Counted from the first letter of the stretch, positions 12,396 to 25,575 are shown. The stretch: 64,000 bases of DNA from Callorhinus ursinus (GCF_003265705.1 NW_020312902.1:11651469-11715468), one strand, 5' to 3'. Translations and numbers: made by a program. Notes: generated by a model not told the origin, from the letters alone.

Positions 12396-14030
12396 TGTGT
12401 GTGTTTTGGAGGATTGTGTGATTAGCTTTACTTTCTCTATCCTTGCACCACTCTGGGGGTGTACCATTTTCCTGGGTATCCAGACTACTCAGTCAGAACC
12501 CCAGCCTGAGAGATCCATCAGCTGGGTAGGTCTGGCTGCATGGATTTGAAGGTGGTAAAAGCAAACTGGCCATCTGTCTGGGGCTGGTGTAGACACATAA
12601 CAGAGATGATATTGGATAATAATTCAGATTGATGTTTTACCCCAAGGGTGATAGGAGGGGTTTTGTTTTGCATGTTTTTCAACAGACCTGGTTTAAAAAT
12701 TCATGGATGCACCTGGTTGTTTGTTCCTATCCTCTGTTTTTCAGATATTCTGGTACAGCGAAAAACCTCCTCAGCAAGAGACTAAATTGGAAAAGGGTTG
12801 TATTCAGAGCTTAGAAGAAAATCTGTGCAGTTTTCATGAAAATCACCTAAGCATAGTGCAGTAAACTGAAAAGATGGGGTGTTTTTCAGGTCAAGATTCC
12901 CAAGAGTTAGCAGCATCATGCAGTTTACTTTTTAATCAGTCTTAGAGTAAAACATCCTTTAGCCAAATGTTATATTTGAAAAATGGAAATTTAGGTTGGA
13001 TCCTATTGCCCATGAATTCCAAAATGTGCAGAGGTGTTTGATGCACTAGATGCAGACAAAAAGAGCCAGAACAAAATGGCACTGTTTTTCCCAGTAGGTA
13101 ATCTTACTGAATCTCTTAGAGAGAAGGTGATATATCAGTGAGAAAAGTGGTTATCAAATTAAAATAAAGGTGCTATCTCTTCTATGTAAGATTTATTCTT
13201 GGTTCAAAGTGAAAATTCTGGTTCAACTGTGGATGAGCCAAATTAAATTTGGTTAGGATCCAGGGAACTCTGTTTCAGATCAATTAATCAGTGAAAGTTT
13301 CTGTTCCCCATGCTTCTTTGTCTCTCTGTCTCTCGCTCCCTCCTTTACCCCAGGAAAAGTGAAGAAAAAGATTTAGCCTCAAAGCTGAGCTTTAATAAAC
13401 AGAGTGACCTTTACATTTTAGCTCAAAGAAGTAAATATAATCTTATACGTATCATTGGCAACTGAGCCTGGGTGGGATGGGACTTATGGGTAGAAGGCAG
13501 CACTAGAATTTACCTTCAGGGAGAAAACAAATTTGATAAAGGGACTGGTGAGAAATGCTGTATGTCAAGAAGATATACATCTTCTTAAAAATTTGTGATC
13601 TTAGATTTAGAAGGTTGCTGAACTTTCCACAGTTTAAAGCTTCCATTTAGCACAAACTTCTTTCGGCTGTTTTTGGTACCATAGTTTTACCTTGATTTCA
13701 GAAAATCTAAACTGCCAACATGTAAATTAGGCAGTTCTTCACTTAACACAAAGAAACAGCACAGGCTTCTTAGAAATAACAGGCAGTCCTTATACATTCT
13801 CCTAACTAAGGGCAGAATTTAAGACTCCAATGCTAGGGTTTAGTACCAGAAAAAGATCAATTAAAGATGAAGAATGGTATTTTTGGAAAAGGTAATGCCA
13901 TTTATAGGTAGAGAAGATTTGATTCACTAGAATTTGATATGCCCATAATCTCACTAGAATGTACCTTTCACCCTAGAAAAATTATATAATGTTTGAACCA
14001 AAAGAGATACTAGAAACTATCTTTCTGTTC
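11222..14030. other. Intronic sequence, nothing recognised
   Basis: Unique sequence apart from the poly-A tract at 12360. No repeat family or gene recognised. Confidence 0.6.
12360..12393. repeat. 34-base poly-A tract
   Basis: Uninterrupted A run followed by tgtgtgtgtg. No SINE or gene body and no target duplication was recognised next to it, so its origin is unclear. Confidence 0.95.
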
Positions 14031-14034
14031 CAAC

Positions 14035-14165
14035 CCAGCAGTTTAAGAGGATGTATTTGGGCTCAGAGAAGTTAAGGGACTTTCCCAGTGCCCCAGAACT
14101 AGACAGTGGGAGAAATGGAACGCAGTTTCCCATCCAAGTATATGCTGCCTTTCCCCATGACCTCT
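14035..14165 (-). mobile_element. MIR fragment
   Basis: gctcagagaagttaagggac, tttcccagtgccccagaact and agacagtgggagaaatggaa are the reverse of the MIR core. Confidence 0.6.
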
Positions 14166-14834
14166 CCTGCAGGTTCCCTACCTTCACAGAACATCCCAAT
14201 TGGGAACAGTGGACCTCTTTCCTAGTCCCATAGTTGTAGCAACTTTTTTTTAACTTCCTTATGTTGGATAACTCAAGTACATGTAGCGAATATCTTGTTC
14301 CCCACAAATGCCAAAGATAACAGAAAAGTCCATTATTCTAAGGACACAGAATAGATGCAGATTAGTCATCTCTCCAGACAAGAAAGATAATCAAGACCAC
14401 AGCTTCCTTCCACATCTGTAGCCAGCAACAACATCACCTGATCTGTTGCTCAGTGTTCCCATTCTGATTATTTTCTTGTTCTTACAGATAAATTTGAAAG
14501 TAGTGAGGGTGATCTAAAGCCACAGAAGCTAGAGAGAGTTGTAAGAGGGAACTGACAACTGTCATGTGTCTTCTCTGAGCCAGCAATGTAGATGGTAGAC
14601 CAGTACTTCCCAAGGTGCATTCACAGAGCCCTGCTTCTGAGAAGCTCCATGAACAAAAATGCACTCTGTCTTCTAATACATTTGGCAGATGTTACACATG
14701 ACTTCCCTTGTTTTGCTTCAGAATGTGCTCTCTAGAGACTTTAGTAAACGAAAGGACCTTTTTGTTTTTTTTCTTTATGCTAGTTTTCCTCAGATTTATA
14801 TAACAATTTTTTTTTTTTAAGTATTACAACAACT

Positions 14835-15022
14835 TTGCTAAGAAAATGCTGTGCTCATTGCTCTGGCCTCATTTAATCATCATAACCACTCTGTGAAGAG
14901 GGCATTTTTAGCCCTATTTCATAGCCATGGAAATAAAGGATCAGACATAAGAAGTGGTTTCCCAAGGTCACATGACTAAGAAGCCCAGCTGGGATCCCAA
15001 GTGAAGCCTGTGTTCCTAGTAC
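14835..15022 (-). mobile_element. MIR SINE
   Basis: Reverse MIR order: catttaatcatcataaccac, ccctatttcatagccatgga, cccaaggtcacatgactaag, cagctgggatcccaagtgaa. Confidence 0.75.
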
Positions 15023-15024
15023 CT

Positions 15025-17525
15025 ACAGGAGTCTCAATTTGAATACCTATTGGTTTGAACAGTTAATTGTAGATGAGTTAAGTGACAAGGGACTCTTTGA
15101 GCACAGGCACTTTATTTCAAGAAAGAAAAAATGAGAGAGAGCATATGCACTGGGGGAAGTGAGGAATATCCTCAGTGTCTAATGTGCTCCCTGTCGTCTC
15201 AATCTGTTGTTGTCCCATTTTGAACAGCAACAAAGATGCAGTACTTCTCTTTTATTTTAGCTCTGAGTTTATGCTGTTTTTTTTTTTTTTCTTATATTAA
15301 TGACAAGTACCAACAGAAAGCAACAAAGGATGATGTGGACTGTGGTAAACTGGAAAACATATGACCTCTATCAGGGATGGCAGCTCTAAAGCTCTTGTTG
15401 ATTATGACCATTTGGGAATAGGGTCTCTGTAAGTCTGCATGTTATTGGAAAATTTAAGGTTTTCTACATCAAACAGAACCTGGGTGCTGGTCAGAGTCGG
15501 CTTTGGACCAGGGGTTTTTAACCTCTGCATTTTACTGTGCTACTGGCCAAGGAAAAAAGTCTCTCACTGAAATGATTCTTTTTATCCTGATGGTTTCCTT
15601 TGTGGCAATTCCACATTCTGTGGGCTTGAGGAATTTGTTGAACACTGAAAAGGCACATGTGCTCATTTACATTGGCAAGTGTTAAATTGGGGAGACATAT
15701 GTTTATTCTCCCCTCCTGTTAGATCCTTGAAGAGCGTTGGTTATCAGACTTAGCTGTAATTTCCCAAGTGGTGTGCTTCTAAAAAATCCTTTTTAGAATC
15801 TCCAGTACTTATAAATTTAGCTGGAAATAACTATAAGGTATGATTAGAATCCCAGTGGATTAGAATCCTTGTGGAAATGCTTAAACGACCAACTTTAGGG
15901 ATACTTTTATCTGGTCTAGGATTGTCTGGGTATGTTCCTGACAAACTTTTCTTCGATGAACCATTGCAATAACCTCTTAAGTGAGTTCCTTGATTCTGTA
16001 TTTTCTTCTCTTTAATCCAACCTCTTTATTACCTCCAAGGTGAACATCCTAAATGAGCTATGGTCTTTCCATTTCCTGTATTTTCCTGTATTGAACCTCA
16101 GTGGATGGCTCGGAATAAATAGGTTCTCTTGTCATTTAAGTCAAAATCCCTTTCCATGGCTAGTCAAGCTCTTTGAACTTGACTGTAGACTGCTTTAGGT
16201 ATCCTCTGCTGTACTGAGGAACTTGCTCTTACCTCAACATATAGCACCTGTTCACATTTCTCTGTCCTTGTTTGCTGACTCCTCTGCCATGAAATCCTCC
16301 CTGTCCCTTCTGTGACATACTGGCATGACCTTCAAAACCCTCTTTAGTGTCAAGTGTTCTGTAGCTCCTTCCCTCATTCCAAGAACTGGAACACAAGTGC
16401 TCCTCTGTGTTCTCACATTACTTTGTAAGTACCAGTACCAATGCACTTGTACTCTTCCCATGGAATTTTGTCTGCCATTTCTGTATCAGAGCTGACTGTA
16501 GAAGAATTCAGTTTTGTAAGGCATTCAGTGTCTCATTCATCATTTACTCCCTAGTCTTAAGCACAATAGCTATCACTTGGTACCTGAAACTACCTAAATA
16601 AGTTGGAGAGAAAAAAAAGAAGGAGGAGAAGAAGAAATAGAAATGAATGGTTGAATGGAAAACATCTGGCCACCCCACAAGCAGTGACAATTTTCCCTCA
16701 AAAAAAAAAAAAACACAACTCTATTCCAAGAGTCGTATTTTTCTATTCTTGAAATGCCTGAAAAGGGATTGTAAGAATTTTAATTATTGAGAGTGTTTTT
16801 ATTGAAATAGCCTGTAAATAAGACAGATCATACTGTTCCATTTAGTGCCTCAGGTATGACTTGAATGTAAGTTGTATCAAAGAGGAAAAATTGTTTAATT
16901 TACATTATTTCATATGTTTGAGACAAAGTTGGTTAATATTCAACTCAAGCTTATGCTCACTGCTTAGGAGATCTGCTTATCCTGTGGTCTAAAGTTGAGA
17001 ATTCAGCCCTGAGAACTAGGTCCTTAGGTGTGAGCCATAGAAATGCCAAAAATGCTCTGAAATTATCTTGACATCATCATACCCCACCCTGCCTAATTTC
17101 ACTCCCTTGAGGTTTGCTTCAGTTTCCAGTTGGAATATCTTAATTCACATTTGTAAAGTGCTGTATCATGCATAAATGAAAACATCATGGATGTATAAAA
17201 TCTTCTTAAATAGTAGTTTACCCAATTTGAATTTCTTTGTGAGTGAACTATTTTTTAACATCTTACAATTTGCAGTAAATGGGTGGCAAGAAAGGTTTGC
17301 CTGCGAATTGATGGCATAGTGAAAAATGGAGAAATAATTTTTTTTTGCAGCTTCTTTATTCGGGGAACACAATTACGGAAATGTTGTGCAGTGCAGAGTT
17401 TCTAATCTCTTAGGAACTTTGTCTTCAAACTTGAAATACTCACTTGAGGTCACCCATGTGTATGTGTATATAATATATGCAGAATAATACTACATTGCTT
17501 TTTCCAGAAACTTAGATAAGGACAG
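15025..17525. other. Intronic sequence, mostly unassigned
   Basis: AT-rich. 16230-16580 has faint L2-like wording, too diverged to claim. Confidence 0.5.
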
Positions 17526-17529
17526 GAAA

Positions 17530-18480
17530 CATGTATAAACGTGTATAAAAACACATTAGGCACTTTTATAAACAAGCAATGAGGTCGGAATGGCAATTTA
17601 TACAAATCAATAAGAAAAAGAGACACAATCATGATTTAAAATGGAGAAAAAATATGAACTGGCAGTCTACCAAATGAGGATCTTCAAATGACTAAACACA
17701 AATGACAAAAGGCAGAAAGGGAGGAACGGAAAATTCACTATCATTAGTAATGTGTATTGATGCAAAATATGCCTTTTTCCCCCAGTCAGCTCAGAAAACA
17801 TTATAAAAAGAGAGAAAAAATAAACCTCGTGTTGGTGATAGGTACTTCCCAAGCCCTGCCGAGGAACTATGAATTAATACTCTCTTTTTCAGAAAGCCAT
17901 TTGGTGATATGAATCACAGGGGTTTACAGAATTCACGTTCTTTGATCCATAAATTCTACTTTGAGGAAATTACTTGAAGGATTAATAACTGATGGACAGA
18001 AATATTAATATACATTTGTCATAAGATTATATTAGTGAAATTTGGACACCTTCGGTTAGGGGTTAATTACAGAGTGGCGTATCCATACAATCAAATTCTA
18101 TGTAGCCAATAAAATGTAATAACACAGGAGAATATTTAATATCCTGGAAAGTGTTTGCAGCATAGTTTTAAAATGAGGAAAGCAGGTTAAAAAACAAAGT
18201 ATCACACGGTACTCTCTCACTCTATAAATCTCTTTTCACTCTCTCCCTCTCTCCTTTCCTCCCCTCTCTTCACCTGCCCCAACTATATATGTTTCTGTAT
18301 ATCTATATTTGCATAAAAACAAAGATTGGGAAAGCAAACAACACACGAGTGATAATTATCTCTGCCTAGTGATGGTTGAATGATTTTTCTTTTCTTTTCC
18401 CTAAGCACTTTTTGGGGCATTTTTCAAAGTTTACGGTAATGAATACATGTAATTCTTGCTCATATTTGAAGAGAAATACT
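17530..18480 (+). mobile_element. Old L1M-type LINE remnant
   Basis: The order of decayed landmarks matches the end of ORF2 and 3' UTR of old mammalian L1: gatccataaattctactttg, ggcgtatccatacaatcaaa, atgtagccaataaaatgtaa, then tgcctagtgatggttgaatg. A CT-rich stretch at 18215-18275 sits inside. No frame remains open. Subfamily not determined. Confidence 0.65.
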
Positions 18481-18912
18481 AAATTTTAAAGCAAGATGAA
18501 TAATTAAAAACTAAAATTATCGTATCTTTGGCACATTCATATTTAGCAAAAGCTAGAAACCGGTGCGGTAGCTTAAACACCTGGACTCCTATCACTAGGG
18601 GTGCTCTTTGTCTTCATCCTTTTATTCTGAATTGAAGGAATTAGGTCCAGTACCAGCTCTTTGTGAATTGAGGAAGCACCCGGGTTGAGGGGGCCCCCAG
18701 TAGCAAGACTGAGCTGCAGCCCGACAGTTAACGTGTGGCCTTTGGAGGAAAAGACCATGATTGGTGAGGATACTAAAGAAGAACTGGTCATTCTCATACC
18801 ACCCAAGCCTAAGTCGAGAATATCTAAGAACTGCGAAGTAGCCAGTCACTGTTTCACAGGTGAGGCTTCACTTCATGATCCACATATTTGAGTATGGTTT
18901 CTAGAAAAACAT

Positions 18913-19095
18913 CTTTTTTTTTTTTTTTAAGATGTATCTTTTTATTGGGGGGGGCAGAGGGAGAGGAAGAATCTCAAGCAGACTCCCCGCTGAGTGTGGA
19001 GCCCAACGTGGGGCTCTATCCCAGGACCCTGAGATCATGACCTGAACCGAAATCAAGAGTCCAGTGCTTAACCGACTGCACCACCCAGGCACCCC
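18913..19095 (-). mobile_element. SINEC, older type
   Basis: Reverse orientation with poly-T start and gcaccacccaggcacccc at the head. Contains gaatctcaagcagactcccc, a mark of the older SINEC type. No clear target duplication. The first of three same-orientation SINECs within 2.3 kb. Confidence 0.92.
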
Positions 19096-20052
19096 AAATG
19101 GGTTTTAAGACAGGCTTTACTTTGGACATGTGTCCCTAATTTAATAAAATCCTTCATTGGGAGAATTATTTAGATTGAAGATGGAAGAGAGGTTTCTATT
19201 AGGTTAGCAGGAGCCTGTCTGACAGTGGAAAGGCTGCAGGGGTGAGATAAGAAGAATGATCTGACCTCGGAGAACTATTTCACGTTCAGTGGAGAGCTTA
19301 GCACACTTCAGTAGTTCCGGAAAGTGTTACTATATCATAGTAACATGAATTAATTGAGATATATTTTCATGACCCTGGGGTCAGAGAAAGGTCAATAATA
19401 CCTGGTATATTCTTTTAAGGAAAGTGTGGGTCTATCCGTGAGTTTGAAGATTTTTTTTTTCTTTCATTAAATGTAATCACTGTTTCTTGTTTATTTTGTT
19501 TGTTTTTAATTTGCCCAGTTACCTACTTTTGTAATAATTTTTCTGAGGATTTCAGATAAAGAAATGACTTCAGATAAAGGATGACTTCTAATTTACTGCC
19601 CAAACCATACATTTTTGAGTGTCAGGAATAATATTTATGATGATACAACATGACTAAACCAGGACTGTCCCAGACAAACTCTGACATATGTTCACCCTAT
19701 CTAGGATTCATTCAGAGAAAGCCAAATTGACTGTGAGCTGTCATATGGTCACAGCAGCTCCTAAATCAACATCAGCCAACTTTGTAAATGATTCTATCTT
19801 TATCAGTGGATTTGACTCATCATATATATGAATCTCAGTCTAAAAATGCTTTTGCACAGTCACAAAATAGAATGGCACTTTTATAATTGGATTGTATGAT
19901 AGCACCTTGATTAAGAATCAGTCTAATTGTTAAGGGTGCTAACTTCTGAGCAGTTGTGATGACAAGACTCATAAATGATACTAGCTCAGATACATAAAAG
20001 ATCATGTTGTTTGCAGAGGTACAAAATTTTTGTTCTTTTTGAACGCTTTTTT

Positions 20053-20236
20053 AAAAAAAGATTTATTTGAGAGAGAGACAGCAAGTTCATGAGTGGATGG
20101 CGGAGGGCAGAGGGAGAGGGAGAAGCTGACTCCTCACTGAGCAGGGAGCCTGACACCGGGCTAGATCCCAGGACTCTGAGATCATGACCGGAGCCAAAGG
20201 CAGATATTTAACTGACTGAGCCACCCAGGCACCCCC
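20053..20236 (-). mobile_element. SINEC
   Basis: Reverse orientation: aaaaaaagatttatttgagag to gagccacccaggcacccc. The 13-bp target duplication at 20040-20052 and 20237-20249 (tgaacgctttttt / tgaacactttttt) has one mismatch. Confidence 0.94.
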
Positions 20237-20925
20237 TGAACACTTTTTTTTATTGAGAACCCTTTTGTTCCTTTTGAATAGGGGTGCTATGAAATACCAT
20301 CATAGTCAAGAAGGCTGATTTTTTGTGGTTATTTTCTTAAAGCGTGGATTCCCCGTTGGTAGTAACTTGGAGCAGATGAGTGTTTTATAGGGTTGGCATA
20401 GTATCAGTAGGAATTGAGTTATATAGCAGGATGCATATAAAATAAAAAAACATAAAAATTTTGGATGGTTTTATATGGGCCTGCACCATGATAAAAATTG
20501 ATATATCTGTATGTTTCTGGGACACATTTACCATATGACCATTCACCCTCAGACCCAAATTGCCTTTTGTTTTTTTTGTTGGCCCAAGGTTACCTAAAAG
20601 TCAGTTGTTTGTTTGTTTGTTTAAGACCCAAGGGAACAGTAAGTATTCTGCTTTCAATTGCTAGGCTATATTGTAATTGATATAGGTGCTTTTGTTGTGA
20701 ACATAAAGAGACAAGGACTATTTGTTCTTAAGAAACCCATTTTTTAAAAAGTATCAGATCCTTAATTAAATGATAGGATTATAATAGATATAGGCTCCCT
20801 TAATAAAGACTTAATTATATACACTTTCATGGACATTAAACACATTTATCCTTCTATAATTTAATCTGGATATTTTATGCACCCTAAAAATCCACAGCCT
20901 GGAATTTCTTGACCTTGAGTCTCTT

Positions 20926-21124
20926 TTTGTTTTTTTTAAGATTTTATTTATTTATTTGAGAGAGAGAGAATGAGAGACAGACAGCACGAGAGGGAAGAGG
21001 GTCAGAGGGAGAAGCAGACTCCTTGCTGAGCAGGGAGCCCGATGTGGGACTCGATCCTGGGACTCCAGGATCATGACCTGAGCCGAAGGCAGTCGCTTAA
21101 CCAACTGAGCCACCCAGGTGCCCC
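20926..21124 (-). mobile_element. SINEC
   Basis: Reverse orientation, full length, from the poly-T region to gagccacccaggtgcccc. The 16-bp target duplication at 20910-20925 and 21125-21140 (tgaccttgagtctctt / tgaccttgggtctctt) has one mismatch. Confidence 0.95.
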
Positions 21125-21429
21125 TGACCTTGGGTCTCTTGATGTCTCTGTGACTGACTAACAATAAAAATCACTTGGTCTTCAATAAATGTTCACCTTG
21201 AATTGATATCAGATTAGAAATGTACAGCCTTCAAAAATTTTAAGGTAGCTGAAACCCAGTGAAAAATCTGACAACTTCAAGTCATGAAGTCATATCTCTG
21301 TCAGATATGCTATGATCACAAGACCTTGCAATTCATACTGAATGTAATAATAATAACAAACTTTTTATCATATCCGCTTCCTTTTAATTTTAAGTGAAAT
21401 AGTACAGAGCATCATTGTCATCATGTATC

Positions 21430-21963
21430 TCCAAGATGGCTGCCACCAATTCTTGCCACCCTTTTGTATGCGTGTGTATGTGTTCTTCCTCCCTTAAGAG
21501 GTAGAGTCTATTTTTCCCCTCCCTTTACACCTAGCCCAGAATTGGTGACTTGTTTATCCAATCAAATGTGGCAAAATGGAAAAAAGCATTGCAGCTTCCA
21601 TGTGAGTCTTGAAATACTTGCTCTTGAGACACTCACACTTTGAGGAAGCCAGCCACCAATGAAGAAATCCAAGAATCATAAAAACACAATGCTTTGTGAA
21701 GTTCAAACCACATGGAGAGAATGCCCTTCTATGTAGAAAGAGAGAGAGAGGCTCAGGCCAGGCCAGATACATCAGTGAAGAAGCTGTCTTGGAAGTTGAA
21801 CCTCTGGTTCCAGCCCCACAGTTGACATCACGTGGACTTGAAACTAACTGCCTAGCTGGGCTCTTCCCGAATTCCTGACCCACAAAACCATGAGCAAAAT
21901 AAATAGTTGGCTTAAACCACTGTTCTGAGGTAGTTTGTTACACAGCAATAAGTAAGTGGGACA
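21430..21963 (+). mobile_element. MaLR/ERVL-type solo LTR, old
   Basis: The 3' end (cataagcaaaataaatgg-like motif here as gagcaaaataaatagttggc, ttaaaccactgttctgaggt, agtttgttacacagcaataa) and the middle (aatcaaatgtggcaaaatgg) match the layout of an old mammalian LTR of the MaLR/ERVL group. No internal retroviral genes are attached. The family name is by recall and approximate. ORFs of 60-109 codons here are accidental. Confidence 0.6.
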
Positions 21964-23335
21964 GAGGTCCTTTTCTCTTTACTATATTGTATCAGTTCTG
22001 CTGTTTATGAGATGCATATTTTGAGATGCAATTAGCCCAAGATATAGAACTACCTAGAAACCACAATCATGAAAAAATAAAAAAACCGTCTTAAAACACC
22101 GCACTACTATATCACCTGCTCTGACTTGCTCGGACCGAAGGAAAGGAGGAAAGTATAGAGGAAAAGCAGCAGATAATGTAATTACACTCAGGGGCATGTC
22201 AATTAAGCACACTCACCCTTTTCTGCCTCTTGAAAACAACTTGAAATGATCAGTGTCTGTCTTTAAATAATTGAAGGACTAAGAAAAAATTTGACATGAA
22301 GCAGATCTCCTTGTTAATAGGAGCTACTTCTTCCTGGATGTTCCCCATCAGCGCCATTTTCCTGGGAGCTTTGTGGTAGAGCTGCAGAGACTATTCTCAC
22401 TTCACTAATCTGCAAATCCTGTTTGAGAGAAACCTTTGGTGGTCTCCACAGTCTTCTCAGGAAAGCTTTAATAGCCAAATGCATTAGCAAGATCTCGTGT
22501 GGCTGAGACTTCATTAATCTTCCCCGATCCACCCTGGTATAGTTGCCCATTTGCCATGAAGCATTAATGTAAGTAAGTAAAACTAAAACATACTTGTCAG
22601 GATGATGGTACAAGTAAAGCAAGGAATGAAGACTATGGATACATTCTGTCCACTCATTTTTAGAATAGATTCATGCCTATGGGCTCTTCTTTTCATTCTC
22701 TTGACTTTCAACTTGATATTTATTCAAACTCTAAAATCAAATGCACAACTTAGAGATTTAACCAAAAATGGTGTGTCCCTCACCTAAATCAGTGTTGAAA
22801 TATACCGATAGCTTCTCTTTCTTGCTCTCTCTTCCTCCCCACTTCTTCTCCTTTATCATTTCTGGTGAAATAAAGAGATTTCTTATCATTAAATGAACAT
22901 CATTTCTTGTAAAGTTTCCCATGAGCAAAGAAGATGAATGTCCGCCTCTCCCAGCATTGCCGCTCCTTCTGATAGTAGCTAACGTTTTAAAATGATGTTA
23001 CCTTTTGGCATTTATAGATCTTTGGGGATTTAAGAGATAAGTTACTCTGGGACTTGTAATGCCCATGGAAGTGTGTTCTGATTGAGTTTGAGCAGAGGCT
23101 ATGGGATAATGCTGGGATTTTTAATGAAGCTCAAATATTCTCAAGGTATCTAATCAGTCTCCATAGTGGCTGCAAGAATAAAAATGTTTCTCAAATTTGT
23201 CCATCATTCTCTTCCTCTAAAATGACATTTTTAAAAAGCCAGATGATACAGTGCTAAGCATTAATGAATATTCCATATTCCCTACTATCCCCTTAGTATG
23301 ACAATAGCTATTTCTCTGGCAAAGTGACTTTTTTA

Positions 23336-23368
23336 CATTTGATCTTAGCCAAAAGGCCAAGAAGCGAA
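23336..23368 (-). pseudogene. RNU2 pseudogene: Truncated U2 snRNA retropseudogene (5' end only)
   Basis: Read on the minus strand, the insert carries about the first 30 nt of U2 snRNA (gcttcttggccttttggcta, then agatcaa), with one change from the usual cttctcggcc and divergence at the first bases. It is flanked by a perfect 18-bp direct repeat (ggcaaagtgactttttta) at 23318-23335 and 23369-23386. That is the target-site duplication left by L1-type reverse transcription. There is no poly-A tail and nothing of U2 beyond about nt 30, so it is not a functional snRNA gene. Such 3'-truncated U2 copies are a known class of retropseudogene; this one is unusually short. Confidence 0.88.
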
Positions 23369-23858
23369 GGCAAAGTGACTTTTTTAGATGCCAGTTAGTC
23401 ATATGATCTGTTTCCTAGAAAATCAGTTACACTGGGATGACTCTTATTGGTTTTAGCATACATTTCTTGGAGAATTCTTTTATGAGGAAATGTTTGTTTC
23501 CCTACCTGTGCTATTATTACATCAGAGCTTTTTGCTCATTTCTGTCATATTTTTGTAACCCACACCTATGATAAAGCATAAAACCAGGCTTCTGGAGGAG
23601 AGATGCTAGAAGGATGAGGAAAAGAAGGCCAGGGCCATTGTGAAAAATCTGAGTGTGAAGCAGGTCTGGGTATTTTGATTTCATTGATTTATATTTAAAG
23701 GCAAAAAATTTTTAGAGCCAGAAAATTCTTTATTTCTTTAGGAATATCTTACCAGTCATTTTGTTATTGGGAGTCTCCATTACCTAGCACCTAATTCCTT
23801 ACTACTAACCTGCTTTTCCCATCTAGGCAATATTTTTATGAGATATTTGCAATACAGT

Positions 23859-23912
23859 CTCTCTCTCTCTCACTCTGTCTCTCCCCATCCCTCCCTCCCC
23901 TTCCTCTCTCTT
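23859..23912. repeat. CT-rich low-complexity tract
   Basis: tctctctctctcactctgtc followed by ctccctcccc-type pyrimidines. Confidence 0.85.
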
Positions 23913-24067
23913 GAACTCAACCATCACATTTTTGCAAAACATATAGTACTAAATGTGCCATTTTTTGTGAAGTAATGATAGTAACATTAACACAAAACAG
24001 CATTGCTTTCACACAGATGATCTTATGTAATCTACACATAAACCGGTGCAGTGTATGCCGTAGATAG

Positions 24068-24243
24068 CTTTAGCACTGACTAGCTGTGTGACCTTGAGCT
24101 AATTGCCTCATTTCTCTAAGCCTTATTTCCTCATCTGCCAAATGGACATAATATCTACCTGAAGTATTTTTAAGCAATTTAATGAAGTAATATTTTAAAG
24201 TTTTAGTAGAGTGTTTGGTATACAACAGATGCTTAATAAATGT
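24068..24243 (+). mobile_element. MIR SINE
   Basis: Very clear core: gcactgactagctgtgtgac, cttgagctaattgcctcatt, cctcatctgccaaatggaca and the 3' end cagatgcttaataaatg. Confidence 0.85.
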
Positions 24244-24754
24244 AAACATTTTTATAGTATCACTACTCTCAACAAGAAAACAGGCTCATGAAAAGATTAA
24301 GTGAGCTATGAGCTCTTCAAGTGGCATAACTGATATATAGCAGAGATGAAACTCAAATCCATCTTTGGAGTCAGGCCCCGTGTTATTTCTTGTGATTATA
24401 GTATATATTTATAGTTTGTTTTTCCTTCTTCTCCTGACATGAATGACCTTCACTAAACACACACTCTTTCTTTGTCTTCTCTGAAGAAGTACACACATTC
24501 ACGGTGACATTGACTAGGGTGAGGTTTAGGATTTGGTCATGGCTTTGGTCTGTAGTTTGAGATCCCCATGCTCAGCCCTGCAGATCAACCCTCCCATATC
24601 CATGAGCATGTTTCCTTTGTGAGAGGGGTCAGTTTCATCCTCAGTAATGGAAGCAAGGACTTACCATGAAATGCTATTTTTTAGTTTGAGATTGTCTAAG
24701 TTGAGTCAAAGGAGAGGATTATGTTCAGTAGTTCCAAGAGAAATAAGAAACCTT

Positions 24755-24903
24755 GTTTTTGTGGGAGTGGGGGGCAGAGAGAGAGGGAGAGAGAGAATCT
24801 TAAGCAGGCTCTGTGCTCAGTGCTCAATCCCACAACCCTGAGATCATGACCTGAGCCAAAATCAAGAGTTAGACGCTTGACTGACTGAACCACCCAGGCA
24901 CCC
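24755..24903 (-). mobile_element. SINEC, short older copy
   Basis: Reverse orientation, with gagaatcttaagcaggctct and gaaccacccaggcaccc. The target duplication taagaaaccttg / taagaaatcttt lies at about 24744 and 24904. Its right-hand duplication abuts the target site of the L1 that follows. Confidence 0.9.
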
Positions 24904-24928
24904 TAAGAAATCTTTTTAAAGCTTTCTT

Positions 24929-25575
24929 TTTTTTAAGTATTTTTAAATTTTTTATTGTTATGTTAATAATCATACATTACATCATTAGTTTTGATGTAGT
25001 GTTCCATGATTCATTGTTTGTGCATAACACCCAGTGCTCCATGCAGAACGTGCCCTCTTTAATACCCATCATCAGGCTAACCCATCCTCCCACCCCACTC
25101 CCCTCTAGAATCCTCAGTTTGTTTCCTGAGATTAAGAATTCCTCATATCAGTGAGGTCTTATGATACATGTCTTTCTCTGATTGACTTATTTCACTCAGC
25201 ATAACACCCTCCAGTTCCATCCACGTCGTTGCAAATGGCAAGATCTCATTCCTTTTGATGGTTGCATAATATTCCATTGTGTATATATACCACCTCTTCT
25301 TTATCCATTCATCTGTCGATGGACATCTTGGCTCTTTCCATAGTTCGGCTGTTGTGGACATTGCTGCTATAAACATCAGGGTGCACGTACCCCTTCAGAT
25401 CCCTACATTTGTATCTTTGGGGTAAATACCCAGTAGTGCAGTTGCTGGGTCATATGGCAGCTCTATTTTCAACTGTTTGAGGAACCTCCATACTGTTTTC
25501 CAGAGTGGTTGCACCAGTTTGCATTCCTACCAGCAGTGTAGGAGGGTTCCCCTTTCTCCGCATCCCCGCCAACAT
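24929..25575 (-). mobile_element. LINE-1 3' end, 5'-truncated
   Basis: Reverse-oriented young carnivore L1. On the minus strand it runs from the ORF2 C-terminal region (the reading [18 protein letters not shown] is intact near 25270-25325) through the 3' UTR to an A-rich tail, seen here as poly-T at 24929. Perfect 16-bp target duplication tttttaaagctttctt at 24913-24928 and 25576-25591. The ORF2 remnant contains stops upstream, so it is dead. Confidence 0.96.

Larger units (their letters stand above)
21966..24060. other. Intronic sequence with U2 fragment
   Basis: Unique sequence apart from the U2 retropseudogene and a CT tract. The 22320-22620 stretch is open on the minus strand for 102 codons with no recognisable protein. 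Confidence 0.55.

Noticed and set aside
12331..12549. Open frame with a poly-lysine run
   Set aside because: The lysines are a 34-base poly-A tract; no other coding evidence.
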